Below, in pieces: positions 34,101 to 47,500 of a stretch of DNA of 64,000 nucleotides. Each line of letters opens with the position of its first letter. The first letter of the stretch is position 1. The DNA is from Spinacia oleracea (Eukaryota > Streptophyta > Magnoliopsida > Caryophyllales > Amaranthaceae). Position numbers and translations under genes: made by a program. Under the pieces are notes generated by a model that saw only the letters and a list, made by a program, of their open reading frames with translations, did no database searches and was not told where the DNA came from. The DNA lies in the NCBI RefSeq assembly GCF_020520425.1, contig NC_079488.1, positions 21,826,247 through 21,890,246 on the forward strand. Direction: 5' to 3'.

Positions 34101-37100
34101 CTTTTAATTGGTGTGCGTTTCAGCAGAGGAAGGAAAGGGTGGGGAATCTGGGGATTGAAATTTTACTAACTACTCAGACAACCAAAGAATTTTGGAAAAT
34201 TCTTTTACTAACTACTCAGACAACCAAAGGTTTTTGGAAAATTCTTTTGCACATCAAATGACTATCCCCCCCCCCCCCCCCCACCCCAAACACACACACA
34301 CCCCTTCTTTTTTGGGAGGGGTGGGGGGGGGGGGGGGATCAAATTTCCTCAGTGTGCTGGCAAAACTAAAGATTTTCCTCTGTAAGTGATGAAGACTATT
34401 TTTCTAGTTGTTGACCTATGGACATCCTGATTATCTAAACCAGCATCTCAGAGTGTAAATCATTTCCTGTTTGTTTCTTTCCCACACCCAACATGTTATC
34501 ACCCCCCTATATCTTCCAGGTGATCAGTTAGAAGAGAATGGTTCTGCTCACTCAACACTGATAAAAGATGTTGCCTACTATCAGAACTTTGAAGGTGTTC
34601 ACCCTGGTTTAGGTAAAAATCACGTCCAAGTCCCAACTGATCACATTGTTCATCTTGCTTATATATACCCACTATCTTACCAACTCGAATCCTAAAGTCA
34701 CAATAGTAATTTCTCGTACTTAGCCATTAAAGTAACAAAATCTTCCAAGTGGATCTTCGAATCCAAAAGAAATCCACTTAGATAGTAGGTTGGGTCAAAA
34801 GGAAAGGATGCTGAACAAAATAATTTTTTCTGTTTTCTAAAGAACTGAAAAACACCTACTAGAGATATCCCTACTTTTCTTTAACTACCCGGTCTCTTTG
34901 AGTGTGTGCATGAACATATACATTCAAAATGATGGAACATGAAAGAATGTCACACAAAAGGTTCCAACTTATATGATTGAGAATTCTTTCTTCTTTTTAT
35001 TTTTGAAAAATTTGTATACCACTGCCTTTTACTTTTCCACTTCTGTGAATTACTACCTTTTAAGTTTTTTTTAAACTACCTCTATCCACAAATTCATTTG
35101 AGCACCACTACGATTTGACGGAAACTGTTACAAGATTCCGTTTGTGAGGCCCACTTTATACTCTTTCCTCCATTTCTTTTCTTCCATTTACCAAACCATC
35201 ATCCCTTTCTGAATTCACTTGAAAAAGAGCTAAAAAGGTAATTCGAACTGCAAAGGGATTGAAATTTCTCTTTTCGAAGTGAATGGAAGGTAAATTTCAA
35301 ACAATTCGACCATAATTATATTTCTAGGTCTATGAATAGGTATGTTTAAATGTTCAATTTAGGGTTTCATTCGAATTTTCAGGAACGTTTAAGTTCATGA
35401 ATTGGGGAGTTAAAGCTAGGAATCCAAGCATCAAAATTGAATTGCATAAGGTTTGAATGTTCAAATGATTAAGAAAACAAGTCAAACTATTTGTTTTGGT
35501 TGTATTTTAGGGTAAAAACTTTAGGGCTAAATTCCAAGTTAGGGTACTTAGGATAGGGGGAAATATTGAATTCTCCACAAAGCATCTTCAATTTGAACTT
35601 GATGGTGAGCAAGTAACGGTAGGATAAATGTCATTATGGATGAAGAAAATGGAGGGAAGGGGGGAAAAGTGGGCCCAACATACAGTGCTTTTTGACAGAT
35701 TTCATGAATTGGTAGTGGTACTCAAATCAATTTTGGACAAAAGGTACTTGTTTACCAAAAAAAAAAAAACAAAAAGGTAATAATTCAGAAAAGCTGGAAA
35801 CTAAAAGGTGTTGTTTACAAATTTTCCTCTTCTAGTAGAGGATGGCAAGTCTGCTGCCGGACAATGCCTCCAACAGGGGGAAAAACATCCTTAAGAAAGA
35901 AACAGCTTATTAAGCATGCTGAGCATTAACATACCTTGTTGTGAGCAGCAGAGCCTCCATACTGGTGTGCAAGAGTGTCTCCCATTTTCTCATAGAACCC
36001 CATCAAGTTATCAGCTAGCTGCGAATCAAGGTCTACCTTAGGGACATCTATCATATCTAGGGCATGAAGCTGGTGTCCAAGGGAAGCCAATCCATACGAA
36101 AATTGTGCAACATTTGTCCGATCTAGGCAATCTATGCAATTGGTCCTTAGGACGCCATTCTGAAACATTGGCTTCTTGTCAGCAAAATCTCCACTGCCTT
36201 TATCATCACCAGCATCTTCTCCCTCGGCAGTATCAACATCCTCATGACCAGAATGAGGATCATTCTGTTCAGGAAAGTCCCTTGTCTTAAAGTTCCTGCA
36301 TTAGTTTTTCACATTTAACTTCTCTCCAGGATTCGTGTCACCCAAAACTAGAATAACCAGGCTAAAAAAGACTGTAACATAAAGCTATTATCTAGACTGT
36401 ATGGGCAACCACATTCACATTTGTACAACAACAACAACAACAAAGCCTTAGTCCCAAAATGTTTTGGCAGCCACATTCACATTTGTGAAAAAAAAAATAT
36501 ATCAACCTGGGATAGTAGCATAATTAAACAACTGAAATTTATTAAATACGGGAAAGAAGGAAATACACTATAAAACAAAGATAAACAGCATAGACTAGTG
36601 TGTAGATTCAAGGCCGCATAGGATCTAACCTGTCAAATCCATTCCCTGATACCAGAATAGCGACCACAATTTTACTTGGTGAAAACTAAATTAAAAATTT
36701 CAGTGGTCAGAGTAGTGTGTTGGAATGCATAGAACTCTACACGTTCCAATATTTATGTAATGGAGGAAGTATAATATTGTACTGTAAACGTCCTTTTAAC
36801 ACTTTATTGCCTCCCTACTTTCGCTAATCTCATGCCTTGACACCATATAAATCATAGAACGTGTATATCATATAACTTAGACACTACAGAAGAAGATAAT
36901 AGCTTACTGAAGAAGATAGAGTACACAATATGTAAGCTACAAACATGCATACTCAAAATCAAGTCAAATATCCCAATAGGATCACAAAAAGAGACCTTCT
37001 AACTCCATTCCATTCTCTTCCATTTATAAGGAAACAGATAGAACAAGAAATAAATTTCAGGGAGGCATCGTATAATATCAAAATTTTCTTATGAGAGATG

Positions 37101-39258
37101 AGATCACTTACCCAGAAGATGGACATTCTGAAAAATCACCAGACCCTGAGGCTGGCAGTAGTTGACAATAAAATAAACCTGTTAGCGTCAATGCATATGC
37201 AGCAACTTTTCCTAGGAGGAGCAACACATTTGTAGCTTTGCTGGAAGGGAGGAAAAAGAAAATACACAGGCAAAAAGAATATGAATTACAGAGAGATATT
37301 GGCAGTTGCACTTGGGAGTCTAACTATTATAATGTCAGAGACTAAAATACCATCGTGAATGTTTATTTAGATCCAAGTGCAGGAACTTCAAGTGCTTTTC
37401 TTCGGGCAGATTTTTATTGATAAATTCAATGGCATTAGCAAACTCTGTTCGAAGAATAGTCTCTCGCGGCCTCTTTTCAATCGTCTGTTAAAAAAGGATA
37501 ATAGCACATAAGTCAGAGCACATTCTGCTCCAAACACTAGAGCTTCTTAGAATTCTACTCAATTTGTTAACTCTCACTTTACCTAAAGTATTCTACTCAA
37601 TTTGTTAACTCTCACTTTACCTAAAGTACCCAAGTAGGATACTCAACAATTTGGTATGGACATAAATAATTAACACTTTTGCTTCGGACCAAGAACATGC
37701 AAAATTTTGTAAAATGGCCAAGTCTGACAATTAAGCATAAACACACTCATCCCTAACACTAACAGACAAGTCTAAGTGAAAAAGGAGAGAACAACCCATT
37801 TTTTTAAGTTTGAAAGAAATGGTATAATTAACTCCCCTGCAGAAGTAATGCATACATCTTTAGGTGTTGATCTTTACCCAGAATGTTTACTATTCAAAGA
37901 ATAAATGTATCACATCACCAGAGAGATCCTTAGGCTTCAGTTTATGGTTTTTCTGGGTTACCTTCAGTTATCTTGTTCCTTTTCTTCTTCTTTTTTCTTT
38001 TTCATCTTTTATGGCTGCACCAGGCATTCGGATCAATTATACACTAGACACGTTCACTCACAGCATAAAATTTCTAACATACCTTGATCAAATTCAAAAT
38101 GATGATTGGATCGCCATATCTCTTGGCAAGATTTTCAAAATGGAGCCTCGTAGCTTCATAATTCTGGTCTTTCTTTGACACTGAAAAGAGAGAAACAGAG
38201 TCAAAAAAGGTAAGTACCAATGTCTCACTCTGCTTAAAAGATAATAATATGATTCACTATAGACAACATTTAATTCCGGGGTGAGGCAGGTTTTTTTTTT
38301 TTTGAAATATCAAGTACCCTTTCAATTTATTTATTTTTAAATATTTGTTTACTTTCTCGAAATGAGGAAGTATAAAGTGATGTAGAGATTTTCACCTCAA
38401 TGTAGATATTACTAGTTCTTGACCCGAGGTAAATTGCACAGAACTTTCTTTATGTATTAAACTATTAATCAAATCACGTTATGATGGTTTGATTGAAATT
38501 AATTATCATGTTGTCCCAACAACATAGTTTTTCATCAAAATAACATTCATAATAAGTGTACCATTCCACCATCTCCCAATGACTCGTCTTCAGAGGGGGT
38601 ATCTGAAGAAAATTCAATCATAAAGTATTACTGTTAAGGTAAAGGTGATAGCTTTGTCAGAGGACCCTAAAACATTACATGAGAATATTATTCGCAGAGA
38701 TAACAATATCAACTATCACACAATGTCTTGACCTCTGATTGATTATTCTAAAATGAGTAATATGAGACTAAGCATAGCAAAAGTGTTGTTGGAAAGGGGG
38801 TTTTTCTTTTCGAAATTCAAGGTGCTGAACTGCGAATGAGATCCTCCAAGGAAGCATCACCAGCAAACTCACATGCAAAGTATTCATATTTCTTACCCTC
38901 CAAAATTGACAATTAGGGATTTTCTTATTCGTCACATTTACGAACTTTTGCAAATGGTAGAATCGGTTGAAGTAAATTAAAAGTTATTTGAAATTAAACA
39001 GAGAGAAAAGGAATGAATCTTTTGCTTAAATTTCACATTAATGTTTTCCAAAATTCAAGATAAAGGTGTGAATAAATTCAGAGATCACCACTTCCAGAAT
39101 CATCCTTACGATTATTTAAGACAATCCATCAGTAGAATTATAATATCTAACTAGTCATTCGCACAACACTACAAGCGGCAGTCAAGAAAAAAGAAGTTTA
39201 ACTAATACTGTATGCTTTACCTTCAAGTGCTTCTCTTTTGACACTTTAAATTCAATTA

Positions 39259-39298
<40 letters not shown>

Positions 39299-41477
39299 TA
39301 TTATCTATACTATATATGAGTATAAAAAAGCGTTTATAATCAAGTTCATCCGCCACATGGCACTCTCCTCTTCCAAATGATTTATTTCATGTCAGTTGCA
39401 TACATTAAAAAAGTTACAACTTTGTTTATACGAGAATCAAATCCTTCATTTCATATATTTCATGTCTTCTTTTTCAAACAAAATACTTCCTCTGTTCCGC
39501 AAATATCGCACCATGTTGACTTTTACACTATTCACGTTGTACCTTTGACCATCTTTTGTAAAATATACGTAAAAAGTATGTAATCATGTAAGATCTTATT
39601 AGACTCGTATCGATATATACTTTCTAAATATCAATTTTTTTTTAATTTTTACTTATACATAATTCAAGAGATAACGAGTCAAAGTCGTGTGTTGGAAAGC
39701 GTGAAGTCAACATGGTGCAATATTTCCGGAACGGAGGAAGTATAATAAATGGGCAAATTTGTGAAAAAACACCTTTTATATTACATCTTTTATGAAAAAA
39801 CACCTTTTAACGTATTTTGTGAGAAAACATCCTTTTATGAAAAAACACCTTTTAAAACATCTTTTAATACACCCCTTAAGCTTGAATTCGACATAAAATT
39901 CAAGTCGGGAGTTGATTTTCACTTTTTTCCTCCAAATATTTAGGTGACTTGTGACTACACTATTAACCATTATCATAGGAACCGACCAACATAGTTGGGG
40001 GGAACCCGAGCTTATAGTGTGTTTATTAAACAATACTCCCTCCGTCCCGGAATACTTGACCTGTTTTCCTTATTGGGTCGTCCCTTAATACTTGACCTGT
40101 TTCTAAAAATGAAAATATTCTAACAATATTATATTATTTCTCACTCCACCCCTATTAACCCACCTACCCCCTACTCTATACAAAAAATAATTAAAAATTC
40201 AACCCCTACTCTCCCCCAACCCCCCCTCTTAACCCACCTTCCACTAACTACATTAAAATAATACCCCACTATCAACTACTACCTATTAAATTAAATAAGT
40301 CAATTCAAGTCCCTTAAACTCTGTGCCGGTCAAACCGGGTCGAGTATTCCGGGACGGAGGGAGTATAAATATAAAAGGTGTTATCTCACAAAATACATTT
40401 TTAAAAGGTGTTTTTTCACAAAAACCGTAATATAAAAGGTGTTTTTTCATAAATGAAAACATAATATAGACAACTAAGTAATAATAACAAGATTCAATCA
40501 TAATATTTTACATAAAAGCATGATTTTGGTTATTCATGTAATGGTCTGGGGCATCGCCCTAGACCAAAAACTAGTTGTTGTTATTATCATAATTATTATT
40601 ATTAATATATTTTTTTCTTTTTCTTATTGTTGTTGTTGTTGTTATTATTATTGTTATTATTATTATTATTTTATTTTTTTTTATTTTTTTTTTACAAGCT
40701 TAACAAGCTACAAAGATAAAGTGAATTACAAGAAGTTGGAGGGGAGCCGAGATACAATCTGGGCCCCCACTCCTCTAGCTATGGCGAACCCGATTCTGCT
40801 GAAAATGTGGGCAGCTGCCCGAGCCCCAATGTCTTGAGCCCTGGAGTACGCCTGGACCCGCTTCAGCAATGAAACAACGCCTTTCTCTAATTCCCCAAAA
40901 GAAGAGAAGGAAAAAGGAAAGAAACCGTAACCCAAAGCCCTACAACGTGCCGCATACTTAACCTGCTTCCGCTGCGCTGCAACCGCCACAACCCGACCCG
41001 GAACGAAGTCTGACAACCCAGATTGCGTCATGGGGGAAGACCCAGTCAAGTCAACACACACATCTAGACCGCCATCCCATGAATAAAGCAATATATCCGC
41101 AGGACGAAGAGCTCCATCACTCTCACTAGTCAGCCCAACATCAACCTCCTTGCAAGCAGAAATCCCCGACCGATAGCAAATATCCAAAAGGGTATCACGA
41201 ACAACATTATGTCGATGTTTAATACCCACAATTCCAGCACAAGACACGGCATGATCCCCATAAATGTCCCCATCGAAAACCCGAGAGCAAGCAGAACACG
41301 GCGTCGGATCAGAGAACAAAGGAATACCCAACCGATAGCAAAGAACCGAACGATAAGTCTTACCGTTCATAGTCTGGCCTAAACCCGAGATGGGGACTGC
41401 CCGCAACCAAGCTGAGGAGTGCTCCCCCTGCTGAGATCTCCATAGGGCAACATGACGGGAAGATAAGGAGTAGGCGG

Positions 41478-41564
<87 letters not shown>

Positions 41565-44500
41565 GTTGTTGTTGTTGTTGTTATGTTGTTGTCGTCGTCC
41601 TCCTCGTCGTCAAAAGGACCGCTTATGCTTTTGTGATTCAGTGGTTTTAAATTCTATTTTAAACATTAGTGTGTTCAATGATTCACTAATCTAAATCTAT
41701 TATTCTCTGGACAGATATATGAATAGTCTCAAGTCTTATGAACCAAGAAAAGAATGTACTTAATAACTTTTGAGCCCCCTTTCTCCGGGGATGTCGATAT
41801 ACTGTAAACTTCATAACTTCATATTTATTGATTTGTCACCCTATTTTAAAATTATTGTACCAACCCCTGTTTGAAGGCAAGATGTTTGGAGCGTCACCGA
41901 TCGCACCATACCAAAATCAAAGTAACTGTTTTTGCAAGACCTCGCAACAGACAGGATGGAGAACCTTAACAAGTTCAATGCTAATAACAATAATACTAAC
42001 AAAAAATAACAAGCTAAGAAACTTAAAGTTCAATGCAGTAATCCAGAAAAACGTACATATAATATCAGGCTTAATATTTAAGCGTGAAGTCTCCTGTGAC
42101 CAAAAAAGGGGAATAGAGCCACGATTCTGAACCACAGAACTAATTCGCACAGGTAATCCTTCAGAAACATCCTCAAATATAATCTGCTCCGTTTCAACAT
42201 CATTTGCCACTCGCCCTTTATCATTAACTCCTCGTTTGAGATACCTAATCAGAACAATTAGACCGTAGAAGGGAAGTGTCAACTTAAGTCAAAAGAAGAT
42301 ATCTATTCTATGAATCAAAGATGTGGCATCACATGGTATCAAGAACAACTTAAACATGAATCACCCATATAAACCGAACAGTATTCTAACTATTCAAAAT
42401 AAATACAGAAAAAATAATACAAACAAAATTACAATTCTGAAAATATACAAAAACTTTTAGACATAAATTATTCAATCAGATCACATAATAGACAGGAGAA
42501 ATATTCAGAACTGTAAGCCAACCTGGTACCAGCATAATGACGTGAACGCCTAGCTATAAGAGTTAGCTTAAAGTGGTTTCCACCTATAGAGAGTGTCTCC
42601 TGAAGTAGTTAAGATAAGTATAATAAAAGGGCGTTAATAGAACACAGAAGGACAGCAGTAGCCAAAATAAATAAACAAATTAAATCTGGAATTAAATAGT
42701 ACAGAAAAAATAAGAAGCTGTCTTGGTCATCATATGGCATCACATATCTGACAACCAACTTTGTTTTGCAGATCATATCGAAAGACATCAAACTAGAAGA
42801 CAAAATCAGCACTTACTTGCTTAAAGAAGCCATAAACCAATGCAACAGTCCATTGTGTGTTTTGGAGATGACTTCGTATTCCACGGGTCAAAAATTCATT
42901 CCAGACAAACATAGTTTCATAGAGGTTGTGCCCTGTCTGTCTATCACACAGATTCCTTTGTAGAGTACGCATGACTTGATATGAATAGCTGAAGAAGAAG
43001 TCCTTTGTAAGATCAACCATGGATAGAAGCCTCTTATATCTGCACCACCAACACAATAATGAGAAACAAAATAAATGCAGTTCTCTATTAAGAAATAAAG
43101 GAATTTTACTATTTTAGCAATACACGTGAAAGCAAGACAAACAAAACCACCAAACAGCTTATACAATCATTTTTGCATTTCAACTATAACCAGATTAACC
43201 ATGTCCAATTCTCCCAAAGCAACCGTTGAAAAAACGGTTTTATTTATGAAATGCCCCGTAGGTTTAACAAAATGCACGAAATACCCTCAACTTTTCAGAA
43301 ATGCACCAAACACCCATGATGTTTTGTAAAAATGCACAATTGCCCTTAATTACCATTTTCTGTCAATTCTGTCATCACAAACTCTTAATTTTTTTTCTTT
43401 TTTCGTTTTCTTTTTCTCTTTCCCTTTTTTTTTCTTTGTTCTTTTCTTTTGTCTCGTTCTCCTTCCCATGGAGTCTGCCCAACCTCAACATCATCACATC
43501 CTCCTAGCTCCTTCTTCCCTGTGCTTCCCTTCAATCCCACGACTCACCATCTCCACCATTACCGACAATTCGCTAATCATCATCATCAGGTCAACAACAT
43601 CTAATGCCTCAAATAGTTGCTAAATTCAACTGCAACACATTAATTCACCCAAAATCACCAACAAACACATACGGACGCCGCCGCCACCTGACAACCTCGA
43701 CTGAACAACCACCACCATTGCCGGCCAAAGTCAATACAGCTTAGAAATCGACCAATTATTCACCCAACTGAGGCCAAAATGGACCAAAATCCATCATCCA
43801 CTCCTCGATGCCGCCTACCAAACTCCTTGCTCCGCTTTCGTAGTTGCTACAATGCTACTCCTTTCCCTCTTCTCAATTTCCTCTTACTCTCTCCTCTCGT
43901 TATCCTTTCTCTCCCCTCTCAATTTCCCCTTCTTTCTCTTAAACGGGAAAGTTAAAGGATGAATGAATACGGTGAATTAACAAGAACAAAATGATATTTT
44001 GGATTACATTATGGATTAATGTTCCGACTAAAATTTGATTAAAAAAATTGGATTTTTTTTGAAGAAATTTGAGATCAAAGCGATAAATTGGGGGTGGTTT
44101 AGGTGTTGTGAAGGTAACTTCAAGGCGGAATTTTACATACAAACAACAACGCTGAACAAGTGTTCGGCTCGTGGAAATTGGCGACCAACCAGCTGCAGCT
44201 CTAACAAATTAATGGAAACCCGTTGATAGATCTTCCAAGAGTTGGACGTGAACCAATTTGAGTGGTTTAAATGAAGGAAAGGGAGAAAATGGTGTTCCTA
44301 ATTTTGATAATCTTGCAATTGAGAGCTAAAGAATCAAGGATTTTAATGTCGTAGCGAAGACGAAGCAGAGAAATGTGGGTTTTAATTTTTACTTTATTTT
44401 TGAAAATATTTAATTATTATGTTAGGGGGTGTAATTTAGTGGATTAGGGTTTAATTAGGTTTTATGTCCGGGTTAACACAGAAAATGGTTGATTAGGGGT

Positions 44501-47500
44501 CAATGGGTTAACGATGTTAACGTTCGTTAGTCAATAGGGGTATTTGGTACATCTTTAACAACCTTGGAGTATCCGGTGCAATTTGAAAAAGTTGAGGGTA
44601 TTTCGTGCATTTGGTTAAACCTCAAGGGCCTTTCATGAAATAATCGTTGGAAAAACTCACATGCCACTTAAGAAAATAAATACACAATAAGGCTTAAAAA
44701 GACAAGCTTCGCAGCTTCAAGTACAAACATCCTCTACGAGTGTACCTGAGCCTTTATTTATTTATTTGGGAATAAGAGTGGAAAGGCATATAATGTCAAT
44801 GCTTCCCAAGAACAAGAGAGAGCTAACTCCAGTCATCTTAAGTTGCCATGCTTGTGCGAATTCCGCAATCCAGATAGTGAATTCATGTACCCAATCTACT
44901 TAGTAACCCTAACTCCGTACTTATTCACCTATAACCAGATGATACACACACGCAAGCGCACGTGCCCCCGCGCGCATACACACGCACACACTACAGCCGA
45001 GGAACACCTTAATGTCCTTTGTTCTTGGAGAAGACTACACTAAGAATTTCATTGTGAGGCAAAAATAGTGTTTGGAGTGAATGTTATCACTGAGGAGGAG
45101 AGAGCATGGGGGTGATCAGAAATTCCACATTTAGAATCCACAGTTTCCTTAACACTCCTTATAGTAACACTTGCCACAACATCAACAGTGACATAAACTT
45201 ATAGCGTTGCTTCAATTAACTTGTCTTTTATTTCAGCAAGCATTTCTCACCATTAGCCTCGCTTGACGAGCTCTTAAATCCACTCTAGGTTTCTAATGTT
45301 GTGTTTCTACGCAGCAATCTCTTATTTAAGTTCTGGATAGTGTTGCTGATGCTTAAACTTATATAATGATTCCACTACTTTCTCATACGTTTCAACCTTT
45401 ACTCAAATATTGGAAGATGATGCATTGGAAAAAAGACTTTACAATAATGCTTGCAGAGTTCCATCGTAGAAGCAAAAATGTGAAATTGACCTCCAAAATA
45501 ATTCGCAAGGTAAATAATAAAAAAAGCAGCTTGTCATGTTAACCTACCGTGATCTTTCAAACAATAAACAATAAAAAAATGGAAGTGTAAAAACTCATTG
45601 CATATGAATTATGAAGTAGCCATAAAAATTACTTGTGGATATGGACAAAACATTATGGGGGCGTTTGGTTGAGGGTCTTCAGGAAAGGGAAAGGCAATCA
45701 ACTACCTTTATTCCCTTTCTTGTTGTTTGTTAGACCAATTCAATCATTCCCTTTACCCACTTGATTACCCAACACCCCTCTACCATGATCCCTTCCCCCC
45801 CCCCCCCCAAGGAATCACCCTAACCCGCAACCTCCTCTTCATCCAACCAATAACTACCACTTTTGACCATCCTTGACCACCACACCACCACTTGTCCAAC
45901 GTCCCAACCACCTGCGCCGCCCCCCACCCAAACCCCCAAAACCCGCCGAACCTCCTTACCATCACCGAACGACCACCGAACACCACTCCACAGCCACCGA
46001 AACAACCGTACAACCACCATACCACCACCCAACACCACTCTACACACCGAAACAACCGTACAACCACCACCCAACACCACTCTACAGCCACCGAAACCAC
46101 CATACCACAACCAAAACAACCCTAATACCACCAAAATCATCTTAACCAACACAAAAACCAAGCATCCAACCCCCAAAATTGACCCCAACTACCCAAAACA
46201 AACCCTAATCTCGCCGGAAAACTAGATCTAAAAGAGATGAAATTAGAGGAGAGAGAAAGAGGGGATGCGGCTCGAGGAAGCAGAACCACAGGGCGGAGCG
46301 AGGCAGCAAGGCCGCAGGGCGGCACAAGATCTGGAATGGGCGCGGTGGGTGGGTGACGAAGCGGTGGATTGATCCTACGGTGGAGTGACGATTTGCGACG
46401 GAACGGTGGGTGGGGAAGCGGTGGAGTGGGGTTTGCGACGGCGCAAGATCAGGAATGGGCGGCGAGGTGGGTGGGGTGGCAGTGGGGTGGCGGTGGAGTG
46501 ATTGAGGGAAGGGGTGGTGGAGAGAATGGGTTTCCTTTTGATTTTGTAAACCAAAAAACTTGTGATAATATAGGGATTTCCTTTCCATTCCACGCCATAC
46601 CCTTTCTTGATTCCATTCCTTTTACCCCCATGTGAACCAAACGGCCCCTAAATGATCTAGGGCACTTTCAGGTCTAGAGCATTGTTTGGGACATAGTGGC
46701 AGCATAATGGTAGCAACTTTAGCAGTAACTGAAGGTTTATCTGTTATCTTCTATCTATCTCAACGTCAATAGTATTCCTGCTAATCAGCCATGCAATACG
46801 GAAGTAGGTTCCCGTCAAGTGTCAACAAACAAAAATCAGAAAGGACGGAGCCATGGAACCATAATCTTCCAAGTCCAAACATAATTAGGCATCTGTTCTT
46901 ATGAAAGAATAAAAGAGACATCAAACTTCAACAAAAACGGTGGAATGATTACACAACTAATCCCACTCAATAATGGCAGATGCTACACAAACATGGCAGA
47001 TCAGAGAAGGAAGTGAGAGAAGGATCTTCACCCCTCCCCCCCCCCCCCCCTCCTTTAAGTCACCCATACAAGCATCCCTTTTCGAAGTCCATGCAAGTAC
47101 TGTACACACAGAAGTTGAATATGCATCTGAAGTCTCCTATGCTCATAAAATGAAGGGGAGGGGAGTTAACTAGGATTTATTAGAAATCAGATGCAGAGAC
47201 AGTAAAAGAGAAAAGTAATAAATAGAGACATCAAAGACGGTAGGTCGACATGCATTCAATCCTATTCACTTTATTTAAGCCACCATCTAACACAAAAAAT
47301 AAAATGGACATGAGGGAGAAAGACAAAGAAGATAATTAGGCAGATAGTCCACTTCTGCTCAATATATCCAAGTTAGAACTTAGAAAGAATTCAATCCCAT
47401 AAAGTCATGAGACGAAAGTTTCAAACTGATCGTAATGCAAAACTAAAAGCACTAGTCCTGTTAAGGAGCTAAAACATTAGCCATTACATTGAGCCATAGA

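Noticed and set aside
34471..34695. 74-aa ORF in SAC intron 10 that looks protein-like
   Set aside because: I could not name a family, and a preceding AG suggests only a chance exon-like look; not enough to call a captured gene.
45780..46640. Pro/Thr-rich and Gly/Val-rich ORFs on both strands
   Set aside because: Low-complexity CCACC/GGTGG interior of a TIR element.
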